Made by a program: the position numbers and the translations under genes. 64,000 bases of DNA from Acanthopleura granulata. Lineage: Eukaryota; Mollusca; Polyplacophora; Chitonida; Chitonidae. The stretch spans positions 4,516,093 to 4,580,092 of the forward strand of contig JABBOT010000014.1 in assembly GCA_016165875.1 (NCBI GenBank). The letters run 5' to 3'. This document shows positions 30,500 to 41,591 of this stretch, in pieces (position 1 is the first letter of the stretch; every line of letters starts with the position of its first letter). The notes under the pieces are model-generated. The model did no database searches. It was not told where the DNA came from and saw only the letters and a program-made list of their open reading frames with translations.

Positions 30500-31833
30500 C
30501 TTGTTTCATTATTTGTTGAATTCGGCCAGTATTGTCACATCTTGAGGCATCTTCTTCTTTCAGAGAAAAGCCTGGCAAAATGTCACCGGTGAAAATATTT
30601 CGATTTATTAACTCATTAAGTTGTTCTGCAGACAGCGTTGTCTTGATAAATCAAACCTGGATTAATCCAGAGGGTAAACGATTCCCCATGCTCCAAACGT
30701 CCCTCATCGTTAAAAGCAGTCTCTGTGTCATTCTATACTTTAGACCTCTAACTTTCTCTGATAAACACGTCTCGGTTTTCTACCTCGACCACCTTTCCCT
30801 CTTCTATGTCGGGTTCATATTGATCAACCAGCTCCCATCAAGTTGGTCTCAAACTTAGGATCAAACTGGATTTTCTTTCGGTCATGAACGTCCAAGCTCT
30901 CATGGCACATCGGGACGATCCTTCGACGCGATAGTGGGCCACATTAAAAGTCGCCTGAAATGTTCCCAGCTTCAAAGATAGCGTCAATTCCTTGCAAGTC
31001 CGTCCCCTCGCACAACGTTTTTGATTGGAGTCACCATAAGGAGTCGCAGACTGCCGTTTTCAGACAGGTGACTTTGGCTGAACGAGTGGTTCTAGATGAA
31101 CTCTAGATTTATTTTGCGGGTCTTCTCGGAGGGTCCATGCCGAAACATTTCCACGAATTCTCGAAGACTTGTGGTCCGAAAGGGTGGCATCAGCGCGGGC
31201 CCAGTTGCCGACTTTCCCTTTCTTTCTCGATAAGTGTTGTTTGAATCGCTTTGACTTGTCATCGACTGTTTGACTGGAAATGGGAGTTCCGGGCCGTTAA
31301 AGATAACCAGCGATCGAATGTCTGCTCCTGATGCCTAAGAGGCGTTAGTTGAACGGGCACTATTTGTGAACTTATTTGCCAAGCCGTCTGATTCACAACG
31401 TTTACTTGATGAAGTGGTAGCTGTCAAAGCTGAAGAATTATTCTGAGTCTTGACAGGAATGGGGAGTTTTGATCCGTTCAGCATTGCTATACTGCCGATG
31501 TTAGGTCTAGTTGCTGACCCAAGTGGTCTTTGACCGTGAACGGTGGAAAGGAAGGAACGGTTTGTCCTTGTGAAGATTTCCGTCTTCACGCTTAGTTTAG
31601 ATTTCCCGTATCAGCTAGAGATAATTTCAGTATAGACGTTGCACCGCAGTTTGCCTGGTCCATTAGACTTTTCAGTTAGCTCTATCACTTGCGCCAGATG
31701 CCTGACAACATTTATTGTGCTCTGCTTTTTACACTCTGGTTGAGATATGATCTGCCCTGGTTTTACAGGAAGTGGCAGTTTAGATCCATTAAGCCTAGCC
31801 GTGGTTCTGATGTCTGTGTTTGGTCCTGCTGAA
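30500..31833 (-). pseudogene. Decayed coding-like extension of the 31.8-35.6 kb gene
   Basis: Downstream of that gene's TGA, the minus strand continues to look coding but in a shifted frame and with in-frame stops at 31611-31613 (TGA), 31335-31337 (TAG) and 31092-31094 (TAG). Within that single frame lie three more copies of a motif also in the intact gene: DIRTTARLNGSKLPLPVK (about 31760-31815), IAMLNGSKLPIPVK (about 31455-31510) and IRSLVIFNGPELPFPVK (about 31265-31310). Further on, coding-like pieces occur in changing frames (FREFVEMFR-like LREFVEMFRHGPSEKTRKIN, KKIQFDPKFETNLMGAG, DQYEPDIEEGKVVEVENRD, AEQLNELINRNIFTGDILPG). I read this as a lost C-terminal region; small undetected introns or a neighbouring decayed paralogue are alternatives. 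Confidence 0.55.
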
Positions 31834-31840
31834 GCACCCT

Positions 31841-34800
31841 TCAGTGGAGAGAACGGGACAATTTCATGGGAACTGGGAGTCTGGACCCATTGAGTCTGGC
31901 CATGGTTCTGATATCAACTTTGGGTGCTGGTGGAGGGTTTCCCTCTTCCATGGTAGGATATTTTTGTCCTCTAGGAGTTGGCGCTGTGTTGTTTCTGGTG
32001 GACACGAAAGAGCTGCTTGCTTCGGTGAAGGATGTTGACTTTGGTTTTGGCTTAGATCTCTCATAGCCACTGGCGGAAATTTTGCTGTAGCGATTGCTGT
32101 GTATAAGCCTTGGCGAAGGAGAACGGGGAACTCTCGTCCATCTGGGCGCTGGGTGGGTGCAAGTCTCCTGGGTTGCCGCTTTGGTGATAGTCTCCTTGGC
32201 TGTAGCTTGGGTGGCCATCTTCTCGCTTGTCAGTTTAGTGACAGTTTCCTTGACGCTCAATTGCTTGGCAATCTCCTTGAGTTTTGCAGGGCTAAACCAT
32301 TGAGCAATCATTGTGCATAATTTGACATATGCTTTGTGCAATCTTCTGATCAAATCGTGAGTTTCTGTGGCTGGGTGCTGCCACACATCGCCTTTGATTG
32401 GCCTGGGCAGATGACACGGATGAGGCAGGTCTGTAATTGGCCTAACGTTCACCTTGGAATATCTGTCTGTCTGGACTAGACGTCGCAGCAGGTTGTAGCC
32501 GCCATCTAGGACGGACCGATCTGTCTCTGGGATCAGCATGGAAAAATCCTTGTAGTCTGGTTTGATGACGTATATCACCTCAAATACACGCCATTCCAGA
32601 TCTTCCATTTCATAAACCAACATATTTAGGTCCATGTCCTTTAGCCAGTCCAGCGACTGGGGCTCTGGCGGGATCTTCTTCGCGTATCTGCAGAAAGGAG
32701 AACAACGTGTGAAAGGCAATTTTTAGAGTCAACTGAAAAGTAGACAAAGTCAGCAAAGTCACAAATACGGACGAGTTAACTGTTGACATATATCTAACCT
32801 CTCTAGCTTTAACAGCCTGTTGAGCGTTTGTCTTGTGAACGAGAGGACGATCCTAATGCTGATTTCCACAAACGAAAGATAAATTCAGTTTCAACACCGG
32901 GAGACATGATAATGATGACTTTCAGAATTTATATATCGATTCAAAATTGGGAGAATCATAACTCATATATCTGTATATATGTGTGCATGTGTCCCTTGAC
33001 TTTCTCCAGAACTGATAATCCGAACGACTTCACAGTCGAACTGTAACACTCAGGAAACTTGTGAGGAAGTGCAGTGCTCAGTATTGGAAACCAGGACCAC
33101 GTGATTTTGTGGGAGAATCCTTCAGAAGCACAAAGCGAGTCAACATACAACATTGTATTGCTTTAAAATCACTTGATCATTTTTCATTTCTCATACAAGC
33201 GTGAGGAGTTTGCATCATGAGATAGAACACCCAAATAGAAAAGCCGGTACAAGTTAGTACAACAACAGTTGTATGTCCCAACTACAGAAGATCTTACCCG
33301 TCGAGATCCTCTGCCCTTTCGGGATCCTCTGCCTTTTCGAGATTCTCTTTCCCTTCGAGACCCTCTACCATTTCTGTCTGTTCAGACAATATCAGTTCAG
33401 CCATTTCTCGGGGACTTTGATCGATTTTTCTCTTCACATGCTCACCTAAAGAAGACAAATAGGTATCAATCAAAACAGAGCCGCATCCAATCAGAAACTT
33501 GACATGTAGCTTATTGTAACAAGTCAGTAAGATTGTCGGTGGCCTGCCGAGCGCCGCTGGTTTACACCAGACACTCCATGCAGTTTTCTCCAACCAGTAT
33601 TCTGTGTTTTAACTTCTAATAGAATGTCTACGCTTAGACTTAAACTTTTAACACCAATTTTCAGTTGTGTCATGAAATTTATAAGACAATTCATAGCACT
33701 ACAACAGGAATTCTTAATGCGGCGTCACAATTCAGCAACTGTTTTGATTTATTTTATTTTTATTTGATTGGTGTTTTACGCCGTACTCAAGAATATTTCA
33801 CTTATACGATGGCGGCCAGCATTATGGTGGGAGGAAACCGGGCAGAGCCTGGGGGAAACCCACGACCATCCGCAGGTTGCTGGCAGACCTTCCGACTTAC
33901 GCTGGCCGGAGAGGAAGCCAGCATGAGCTGGTCTTTAATTCACATCGACCGCATTGGTCGGAGGCTTCGGGTCATTGTGCTGCGATAGCGCGCTAACCGA
34001 CAGAGCCACAGAGGCCCCGGCAACTGTTTTGAAGTTCATGCTAAGTTTTACTTAAGTCTATAAGACAGCATCATTATCTTGAGATCGGAGGCTTGAACGC
34101 TGTCATATAAGCCTCTAAAACGTGGTAAAATAGATAAAGAACTTCACAAATGGTGAATCAGCTAAATTGCATAATTTACATATCTGTTCAAGTCAATTTG
34201 CTTCTGAAATAAATAAGTAAATAAATATATATTTATAAATAAAGAAATGAAAGAGTTATTGAATAAATAAACAAATTTTTATCTTCTAAGGCGCTATTGA
34301 TTATTACTCGTTGTCACGGATTGGGAAAGATGTTCATTACATCACTCATCTGATGTAATATTGATGAAAGTTTTAAAATTCAGTGAATAATACACAGTAC
34401 CAGAGTTGTAGTTTGGAGTCGTGTCAAAGCAAGACTGGTTGAAATACAGAGGTCTGTATCAAATTTTACGGAAATCTCATGCTCTTACACCTTCAGTAAA
34501 GAATCCGATTTTAGGAAGAGCCCATAGAGTTAGCCGAAAATAGTCGATATAAAGGTGTAAAGGTGCCAAAGTAATCAGATGCAGGTAACTGGACGAGTGC
34601 TTACATACTGAGCATTGGTTGAGATCCAGAACTGGTGAAAGATGAGAAGCCTTCTAGGTCGTCCGGGGAGGGATCGTAGGTTGAAGGTGGCACAAAGAAG
34701 TCACTTCCTGCACTAGGCCGGGAGAGATTGCACCTTATACCATCGGAATCGTAGGTTGAAGGTGGCACAAAGAAGTCACTTCCTGCACTAGGCCGGGAGA

Positions 34801-35619
34801 GATTGCACCTTATACCATCGGAATCGTTGCTGCTGTTTTCTGACAAAGCTGCAAAGTGGTTACTGGCTGAACGGGGCAATTGTTCGTTGTCATCAAATGA
34901 ATCATCCTGGCATGTGTGACTGGTTAAACGAGTCAATTCAATTCTGCTGGCCATAGAGGCAGACGACTGCATGCCTGAAAATAAAACGATTCTTTAATAT
35001 GTGTATCAACAAGCCCCACGTATGTGTTGAAGAGTTGTGAAATTTCTCGTAGGTTAAAAAATTAAGTGTTAAAAAGATTTATTGGTGGTGGTCGTCGAAA
35101 TAAAGTTGAAAATCAGAGAAAAAAGAAAAATGCTCCAAAGCTCTTCACGGCGTCTGAGCTACCTGTATGGGACGATAAGTTCACTTTAGGCTGTGGGAGA
35201 AAAAAATTAAAGCATACCAGTTTTCATAGGCTGCTAAAGAAAATTAAAATACCAGTGTATGACATTTTAATGTATGTATGAGAGTATATATTGAAGTGCA
35301 TTTACATGAAGGTATTTAATTTATTTATTTAAAAATATGCAAGACTTTTTTAAAATGCTTTTTGACTCTATTACTGGGTCATATTGACATTTTGTTTGCA
35401 AATAAACATTACTCACAATAATGCTAGTTTAGAATTATACAGAGATAAACTTCGTAGATTTCCCCTTTAACACATATATATTTGCATAAGGCTCGATTAG
35501 CACATACCTCTATCAGTCGTTTCTGGCTGGATATTAGGGTTGTATGATGACGTGTATTCCCAGTTCTCCGCGCTCTCTATTTTCGGGAGGGAGAAACGAT
35601 CATCGCTTCTCCAAGCCAT
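31841..35619 (-). CDS. Unrecognised 490-aa protein with SxLP motif, 4 coding exons
   Basis: Coding exons: 35508-35619 (the exon itself starts at an acceptor, 35622), 34609-34974, 33298-33445 and 31841-32687. They total 1,473 nt with consistent phases 1, 1 and 2. I do not recognise the family. Residues 1-37 (MAWRSDDRFSLPKIES start) are polar. Exon 2 is Ser-rich and carries an exact 25-residue duplication (YDSDGIRCNLSR...FFVPPST). Exon 3 is acidic/charged (KIDQSPREMAELILSEQTEM, then repeated EKAEDPERAEDL-like units). Exon 4 opens with a probable folded region (LDWLKDMDLNMLVYEMEDLE, VFEVIYVIKPDYKDFSMLIP, DGGYNLLRRLVQTDRYSK), then a basic Ser/Thr/Pro tail ending in ARLNGSRLPVPMK. SRLP fits the [ST]-x-[IL]-P consensus of EB-binding microtubule plus-end motifs; that role is only a hypothesis. 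Intron 2 contains a SINE. An upstream 5'UTR exon must exist but was not found. Confidence 0.6.
33750..34017 (-). mobile_element. tRNA-derived SINE, full length, minus strand
   Basis: From TTATTTTTATTTGATTGGTG and TTTTACGCCGTACTCAAGAA to the head complement CGCTAACCGACAGAGCCACA on the plus strand. It lies in an intron of the 31.8-35.6 kb gene in the same orientation as that gene. Confidence 0.93.
34673..34822 (-). repeat. Exact 75-bp tandem duplication inside a coding exon
   Basis: 34673-34747 and 34748-34822 are identical over all 75 bp by eye and preserve the frame, adding 25 residues to the unknown protein. Zero divergence means a very recent duplication, or an assembly artefact. Confidence 0.95.
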
Positions 35620-35622
35620 CGC

Positions 35623-37612
35623 CTGCAGAAATGAAAGTGTCGAAGTTCGATAATAAGTGAGTATCGTTACTACAGAATGTAGTTTTATCGTTTGAGGACA
35701 CAACACGCTAGAACACTGGGATCATGGCGACTGGCCAGAACTTAAATGACTCTCGCGTTGGTAAGTGCATGAATATCTAACAGCGTTTGTCAGGTAAATT
35801 ACATCAACAACTAAATCAAACATGTCTTCAAGAACAGCTGTACCTCTCTTAGATTGTCTTCTAAGCCTCTGTCTTGTGGGAAGATGTGTTAGTGCTACGC
35901 TAGCGTCAACGTTTTTACTGCGAAAATGTTCCACAGAACGATATCTCTGTTCTACATGTCACACGTTGGTAAAATAACAGTGTACGTCGGTGTGACGTGT
36001 ATGAGTTGACAGGAAAACAAATGGTCTGAGTCAATGTCGTAATAGATTCTGACGTCATAATGGACGAGATGACTGACTCCCATACAACAGTCTCTCATGT
36101 ACATGGAAGAAGGCATGGTTTTAGCAAACTTCGTTGCAACCATACATTTCTTCCGTTATTTAGAAATGACACGGACCTAATTTTGACAGAAATATGACAC
36201 TATTTCCCTCCCCGTCTGGTCGTTTTCGTGCAAGATTCCACGTATAAATGTGAACAGATGTATATACCAGGGCGCTTAAGAGCTAAAACCACCAGCAACA
36301 ACACTGAAAATAGCCCCAAATTACACAAAATGCTTTTGACGTGACCGAAATAGGTGTATTGCCCTCAGACAATTTCGATGACGTAAACGAACTATGTGTA
36401 TCACACATGAATATCTTTTGACATTAAAAGCGTGTTGACATGTAAGCAGTTGGCCTCCAAGCCATGAACGGTTCCATTTCGCTATTAGATCTCTTTTAAT
36501 ACAGCCTTTACATTTTTCCGGAATGAAAGGTAAATTAATGTAGGCTAATTAAATTTTCTTTGCTTCCAAGCAGTAATGTTTACACCCCGCCCCCGTAGAG
36601 ACTACTTTCACTTATCTGCGCGAAAAATGCATTTCCTTGCGTAGACAGATTGCAGCACAAAATGAAATGATTATCAAACAACCTTGCGGTGAAGACCTTC
36701 GTCCCTGAATACTCAGAAAATTGGAACAAAAACAATATAGTTGTTTCCAAATCAGATTCTCCATATATTTTTCAAAAATTTAGAACGGATATGGACGAGG
36801 GAATGGCATCACGTAGATCTCTAAAATATAGTACCCCTTCAATTCAATGACAAACTGGGACACTTTTAAGCAGCTTCTTAGTCGAAACATCCCGATAAGC
36901 GATCTGCTGTGATGACTATTGAACAGACGCCTGAGTGCCCCTATCATAAAACACTGCCAAAAACATGAACCTCGCCCAAACAACACAAGACACTGAGTGG
37001 AAAAAATTAATGTTATCGCGGAACTGTTTCATCTAGCAATCACAGGGAAATTATGTAGATCGAGAAAATTTGCATATATCAGTTCCTACCTGACTTGAAA
37101 CGATTCTATGATTTAAGGGTTGATATGATCTCTCCATCCATTTTGTAATTGTTGACCTCGAATTCTTTTGGCGATCAACGCCAATTCTTTAAACATTTGT
37201 TTAGATAAAGCTGTACATGTGTGAAATCCGATAGTCCAGTTCCAGATTATAGTTGCTCAGCATAATGTTTATGAGCGGCTACAAAAATGAAAGTTTCGAG
37301 CGAAATTATATGGTAGGGAATGCTCCACAAATCAGAAAACCATTGGTATTCTGTCGCTAGTTGTCGCTCAGTCTGGCGAGCGTAACTGCCGCGATACCAC
37401 AAACAACATGCACTAGCCCCTGTCCACTTTTTCCAGTCTGCCGCCATCGCTCCTCGCGCCACACCAACTAGGCCTATGCCCTCTTCGCCGGATCAAAACA
37501 CGACAGTTATATCTGTCCTCATCCAATTCCACTAATTTTGCATCATCTGGATTCATATGTCATTCAACTCTCTACAATCGTTTTCTGCACATTATCGCAG
37601 TCGTTGAATTCC
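35623..37612. other. Region between the unknown gene and the Polinton; no firm gene
   Basis: Two weak candidates only. A plus-strand first exon could be 35724-35760 (ATGGCGACTGGCCAG... then donor GTAAGT). A minus-strand 66-71 aa frame at 37247-37462 starts in good Kozak context (GCGATGGCGG; MAADWKKWTGASACCLWYRG) but matches nothing I know. Neither is supported by a second exon. Confidence 0.3.
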
Positions 37613-37618
37613 ACATGC

Positions 37619-37664
37619 AGCGCGTCCACATTCATAAATAATTGGTGATTGTTTATGTACGTAC
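37619..37664 (+). repeat. Polinton left terminal inverted repeat
   Basis: Contains CATAAATAATTGGTGATTGT then TTATGTACG. This pairs with the reverse complement of the right end (CATAGATAATTGGCGATTGT, TTACGTACG). A further partial copy of the inner part (ATTATTTATGTACGCAAACA) lies near 37738. Confidence 0.85.
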
Positions 37665-37814
37665 AATAATAACCCCAGGGACGGCTCACCACCATCGTCG
37701 GCCATGGGGCTCGCAGCTAGAAGCACTCACAATGGCCATTATTTATGTACGCAAACATAGCCGTCTATATTGGGTTAAGATTAAGAGCCACGTGTAGTGG
37801 ATACAGCCCAGAGT

Positions 37815-38100
37815 TCACATACTTCCGGGTTCACTTTATATAACACAGGCTGACGTAGAGATCTGCAGGATAAGCTGCTGTCTTAAGTACTGCAAAGTCC
37901 ACGTAACCAAAATCCGCAAAGGCAGCAAAATCTCCGCACCTTGTCTGTCTTGCGGGGAGGGGGTTCAGATCGAAATAGAAGTCTGTCCGGCCTGTGGGCG
38001 AGATAAAATTCGTCACCAGCATATAGCCCTGAAGAAGAAATCCAAAAGACAGTTCGATTTGGTACTGAATCAACTTCTTGTAGTTCGAACTCCCATTTAG
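37815..38100 (+). pseudogene. Polinton zinc-ribbon-like frame
   Basis: Open plus-strand frame ending in TAG at about 38098-38100 with no obvious ATG. It carries two CxxC knuckles, CLSCGEG and VCPACGRD, spaced 13 residues apart, followed by a Lys-rich helix-like segment (ALKKKSKRQFDLVLNQLLVV). Likely a small zinc-binding protein or domain of the element; function unknown. Confidence 0.45.
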
Positions 38101-38108
38101 ACAATCCC

Positions 38109-38381
38109 GTGTTAAGGATATACCCATTCAACAGCATGACTAATATGGATGACTTGATTGACGATGAAGCCACTGCGGTCTTTTCCACGTGGCGAGTGGA
38201 AGCGGCGGACCCACTCGATATCGGCGATATTGAAATCGCTGATCGTATACATGCTAGATCCGGCCGACTGGCCTTGGATACCCACATGACTGAAGCCAGG
38301 GTGGCTCAGCTTCTCACCGCGCTTCCTGGGAGGGGGTGGGGGTGGGGACGAGTCCTTACTCAGGATGAATTTCTGACGTGA
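38109..38381 (+). pseudogene. Polinton frame of unknown function
   Basis: A 90-codon plus-strand frame with an acidic N-terminal part (MDDLIDDEATAVFSTWRVEA, DPLDIGDIEIADRIHA). It lies between the zinc-ribbon frame and the polymerase and has no recognised domain. The opposite strand is also open here; strand choice rests on the neighbours. Confidence 0.3.
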
Positions 38382-38389
38382 GCGGAACG

Positions 38390-40248
38390 AAGACGACTGG
38401 GTTGGTGAAGACAAGTTTGACCCTGTCCGGGCCGAGAGGAAAGAGGGGCAGGGCGTCATCGAGATCACGAGGGATACCAATCCAGGCACTCTGACTGGAA
38501 TCGACAGCGTGTTCTATCAGAACGCCTACCCTATCACCGCGGTTGTGTGTGGGATCTACCCTGTCAGAGACCCAGACCCTGCCAACCTCGCTCCGCTGAG
38601 AGATGGCGACCTCAACTGTGTGGCCCAGTGAGTCGTGGAGTATTTCGAGGACGCCTTGAGGGGCAAGGGGCTGACCGCAGCTAGCCAGGTCAAAATCCAA
38701 GAGTGGGAGGAGAGGGTGCATGAAACGGGCGCTACGGTCGATCATGTGGCTGAACTGGAAAGGGTCCTTAAAAGGGCCATCATCCTGCGGGACATTGCCG
38801 TCGAGGACATGTGTAACAGTGGGAAGTACAAGGGTTGGCATAGACCAGTAGAGTTCATTTGCCACAAGGGCCATGGCTGGTCCAAAGACCTCCACTCCCC
38901 TCAAAGCAGAGAGGTAAAAATCTATGAGGGCGACGTCTGGCAGGCCATCCGCAAGCCACCCAGGGCGAGCATGGCCACGGCGGGCTCTGGAACACGATGA
39001 ACTACGACAGGAGGGTCGTAGCCAGGATCGACATGGAAGCCTGCTACCCGGCCTCCTTTCAGGGAGAATGTGAAGCTAAGCCCTTTTTTGAACGTTTCAG
39101 ACACCCAACCCACCGCATGACTCGTGTAGCAATTAATGGCTCCCTCCCGAAAGACATCGGCACAGGCTTCGCCAAGGTCCAGGAATGGGAGTTCGCACAC
39201 TGCCAACCTGTCATCCCCGTGTGGTTTGAGAGAATGGTTGGGCCCTAACGCCGATCCTTGCCTTCCAGAAAGAGTCCGGCCTCCTGAAGTCCCTCAGGGT
39301 GCGTGAAACAATCATCACCTTTAAGAAACAGAACAAGGTGTGGCTCCCTGAAGACCGTAATCCAGGGTGAACTTGACTTCCTTATGCTGGATACCCGTCA
39401 AAGCCGCACCCTGAAATGGGGCACCAATGAAATGCCCCCCTCGGCAAAAATCCTCACATACTACGATGGCTTCCAGCCCCAGTATACTCACTTAAGGGCA
39501 TTTATGCTGGTCTATGCCCACATTAACCTCCTCTCTATTCTTTCGAGGTTCGAACCCGAAGAAGCTGTCTTCGTGGCAACAGATTCCATCTATGTGAAGA
39601 AAGCAGCACTGCACAAGCTCGAAGGGATTGAGGCGTATGTGGTCCCCAAGGCCTGCAGCTGCAACGAAACCTGTTGTGTCTATTGCCTCACAGGGATGAC
39701 GCGTCTTCCTCCAGTTGCCTCAGCCAAGTGGCGCGACAAAGGAGAAAGGCTATACATGCCCATGGAACATGCCACCTACCTCATCAAGTCCGGTGACCGG
39801 AGCACAAGAGCTGCTATTTCAGCGACACAAGGACAACTTCCACAACACCCCAGTGCCCCTACTCTGCCACCCAAAAGACAGCTGGAAGCAAAAGATAGTC
39901 CTAGTCCCGAGCTTGTACTCTATCGTCGATGTCAGTATGGAGGCAGCAGGGGCAGCCATCCAGACCGACGACTGGCGCCTTGGTTATGCCCTCACAGTCC
40001 ACTCGAGCCAGGGTCTCAACGTCAAAGTCTCCCAAATAGTCTGGATCATCGACGATTACCTCGAGTGGCCAAACCTTGACTACCTTGCCGTATCGAAAAT
40101 GGAGTATCTGTCAGCTCGAAAGGGCAGCCTGCCCTCCCTACCCCCCCGGGAGGAGGGTTCGAAGGTAAGACAACTCAGCGAGCAGCAGCTTCACAAGACC
40201 ATCCAGAGGATCTTGGTGGACTACAAGCGCCAGTACCAGGTCAAGTAG
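38390..40248 (+). pseudogene. Broken DNA polymerase B / SF1 helicase of the Polinton
   Basis: Plus-strand pieces in several frames. From about 38395 to 39000 one frame is interrupted by TGA at 38629-38631. It continues from 38997 in a new frame with polymerase motif A (DMEACYPASF) and from 39303 with motif C (ATDSIYV) and a His/Cys stretch (ACSCNETCCVYC). The frame then jumps to a helicase C-terminus with motif V-like YALTVHSSQG, VWIIDDY and motif VI-like YLAVSKMEY, ending at TAG 40246-40248. No polymerase motif B and no helicase Walker A/B are seen, so the segment between about 39790 and 39810 marks an internal deletion. In intact elements the polymerase is protein-primed and replicates the element. 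Confidence 0.75.
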
Positions 40249-40251
40249 CTC

Positions 40252-40455
40252 AGGTTTAATCTGAAGGTCGATCACATCCTGCATCTCAAGGACCAGCAAA
40301 ATAATCGCTATACCGCGTACAGTATTAAGTTCCTATGGGCTTACCAACCAAAGGATACCCATCAGTTCAGTGTGGACCGGTTGGACATGTCCAGAGGCCA
40401 CAGTAATGATAACATTATGTTGACCTGTCTGGAGTGCAACCGAAAAAGGGGATGA
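40252..40455 (+). pseudogene. HNH-like segment following the helicase remnant
   Basis: Same frame as the helicase remnant, separated only by its TAG. Reads VDHILHLKD at the start, then VDRLDMSRGHSNDN and LTCLECNRKRG, ending at TGA 40453-40455. The arrangement of His/Asp, then N-x-x-LTC-x-x-CN resembles the metal and DNA-binding half of HNH nucleases. It may have been the C-terminus of one long polymerase-helicase polyprotein. Confidence 0.45.
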
Positions 40456-41045
40456 GCAGTTCTCAACACCTGAAGACCCCATCCGGCCTCAGAAGGCCTC
40501 TTGCCACTGCGTCGAGTCACCGCTGCGTTCAAAGCCGAAACGACTGCGGGTAACCGCTTCACCCACTCAGAGGAACGCCCAGAAGGGAGCCGCATCTCTT
40601 GGTGAACGAACAGTCGCTCGGCCAGGATCCGATAGTACCGCTCAACGATCCCCGGTGGATGTCCACACGCCCACGCCTGACAGAAACCCCATGCTTCGCG
40701 AGCAGCTGGTTGACTGTCTGTCTTCGATAGACGAATGGACAATTGGCCGGCCATGGTAGTAGGCAACATAACCAAGGTATTCCAGCAGCCTGATAAATCT
40801 CCAAGATGCGGCAGCCATCCGTTCAGGCAGCTGCCCTGTCGTCGCCCGGAGGTTAGTGGGGTCCCCCAGAACCTTTGCAGCGAAACGCATTGCGATCTTT
40901 TCGTCCTGCTCCCAGAGATCGAGCGGCTTGTGTGCGCTACCAACCAGTACATGGGCCAGATTACCAGGGATCTTGTTGCGGCAGGCACAGCAGTCAACCT
41001 GTAGCATCGCGGAGTAAAGCGCTTCCGGCAAACCCATCAGGTGTG
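40440..41045 (-). pseudogene. Truncated, frameshifted Polinton integrase remnant
   Basis: The minus strand shows GIVERYYRILAERLF followed by WVKRLPAVVSALNAAVTR and GKRPSEA, the end of a retroviral-type (DDE) integrase core; the E of GIVER aligns with the third catalytic acid. Just upstream, KHGVSVRRGRVDIH is in another frame, so a frameshift lies near 40640. I see no part carrying the first two catalytic Asp residues. A separate minus frame at 40642-41049 (LPEALYSAMLQVDCCACRNK) may be another fragment. Confidence 0.6.
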
Positions 41046-41304
41046 ACATATATATCCAAGCGGTATATACAAATGGTATGGAAAAATAACTCGAGGATCA
41101 CTGCTCATGGCATGCCTGTATTACAGCGAGGAGCTCTTACTAGTGTCCAGCTCACTCTTATCGGATTACTCGGCGAGTTTATGGGCGACGAGCCCAGTTA
41201 CACTCATCCCGAGCAGGATGGAGGCGATGTCGCGTGCTTTTTGGCCCTCCAACGGTGTATAGAAATCGCTTGGGACAGGTTCGGGCCCTGTGGGGCTAGG
41301 TGTT

Positions 41305-41589
41305 TCACCCCGTGACCTGAGCGTACACGCTCATGGCTGCGTCGACATCGCGAAATGTGCGCTTCGCGTGCCCCTGTCTACGAAGTTCGTCATTAATCAA
41401 GTTCAGACGCTTTGTTCTTTTTTCAGACCACGCCGCCTGCGCCGCCTGGAGCTGCTCTATAGCTTTGTCGTGGCGTTTACGCTCCGCTTCGACCGTGGCG
41501 CCTCGAAGAGTTGAGAAGAGAAAGTTATTACCTGAGAAGACAAGTGCATTTACAAGAGCATCTCCAACCATCAAAGCGATCGAGACCAA
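41305..41589 (-). CDS. Small Polinton protein, about 94 aa, coiled-coil-like
   Basis: Intact minus-strand frame. The N-terminal hydrophobic part (IALMVGDALVNALVFSGNNF, LFSTL) is followed by a charged helical part (EERKRHDKA-like AERKRHDKAIEQLQAAQAAW, KRTKRLNLINDELRRQG). It resembles a small conserved uncharacterised Polinton frame as I remember it; no function is assigned. The membrane/helix layout suggests a virion minor protein, which is inference. The only upstream starts are non-ATG (TTG) or an internal ATG at the sixth following codon. Confidence 0.5.
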   Translation of the reverse strand: MVSIALMVGDALVNALVFSGNNFLFSTLRGATVEAERKRHDKAIEQLQAAQAAWSEKRTKRLNLINDELRRQGHAKRTFRDVDAAMSVYAQVTG

Positions 41590-41591
41590 TG

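Noticed and set aside
38356..39206. Minus-strand ORFs of 94 to 182 codons over the polymerase region
   Set aside because: Shadows of the plus-strand polymerase frames that carry motifs A and C.
40642..41315. Plus-strand ORFs over the integrase region
   Set aside because: Antisense to a recognisable integrase segment; no protein-like features.
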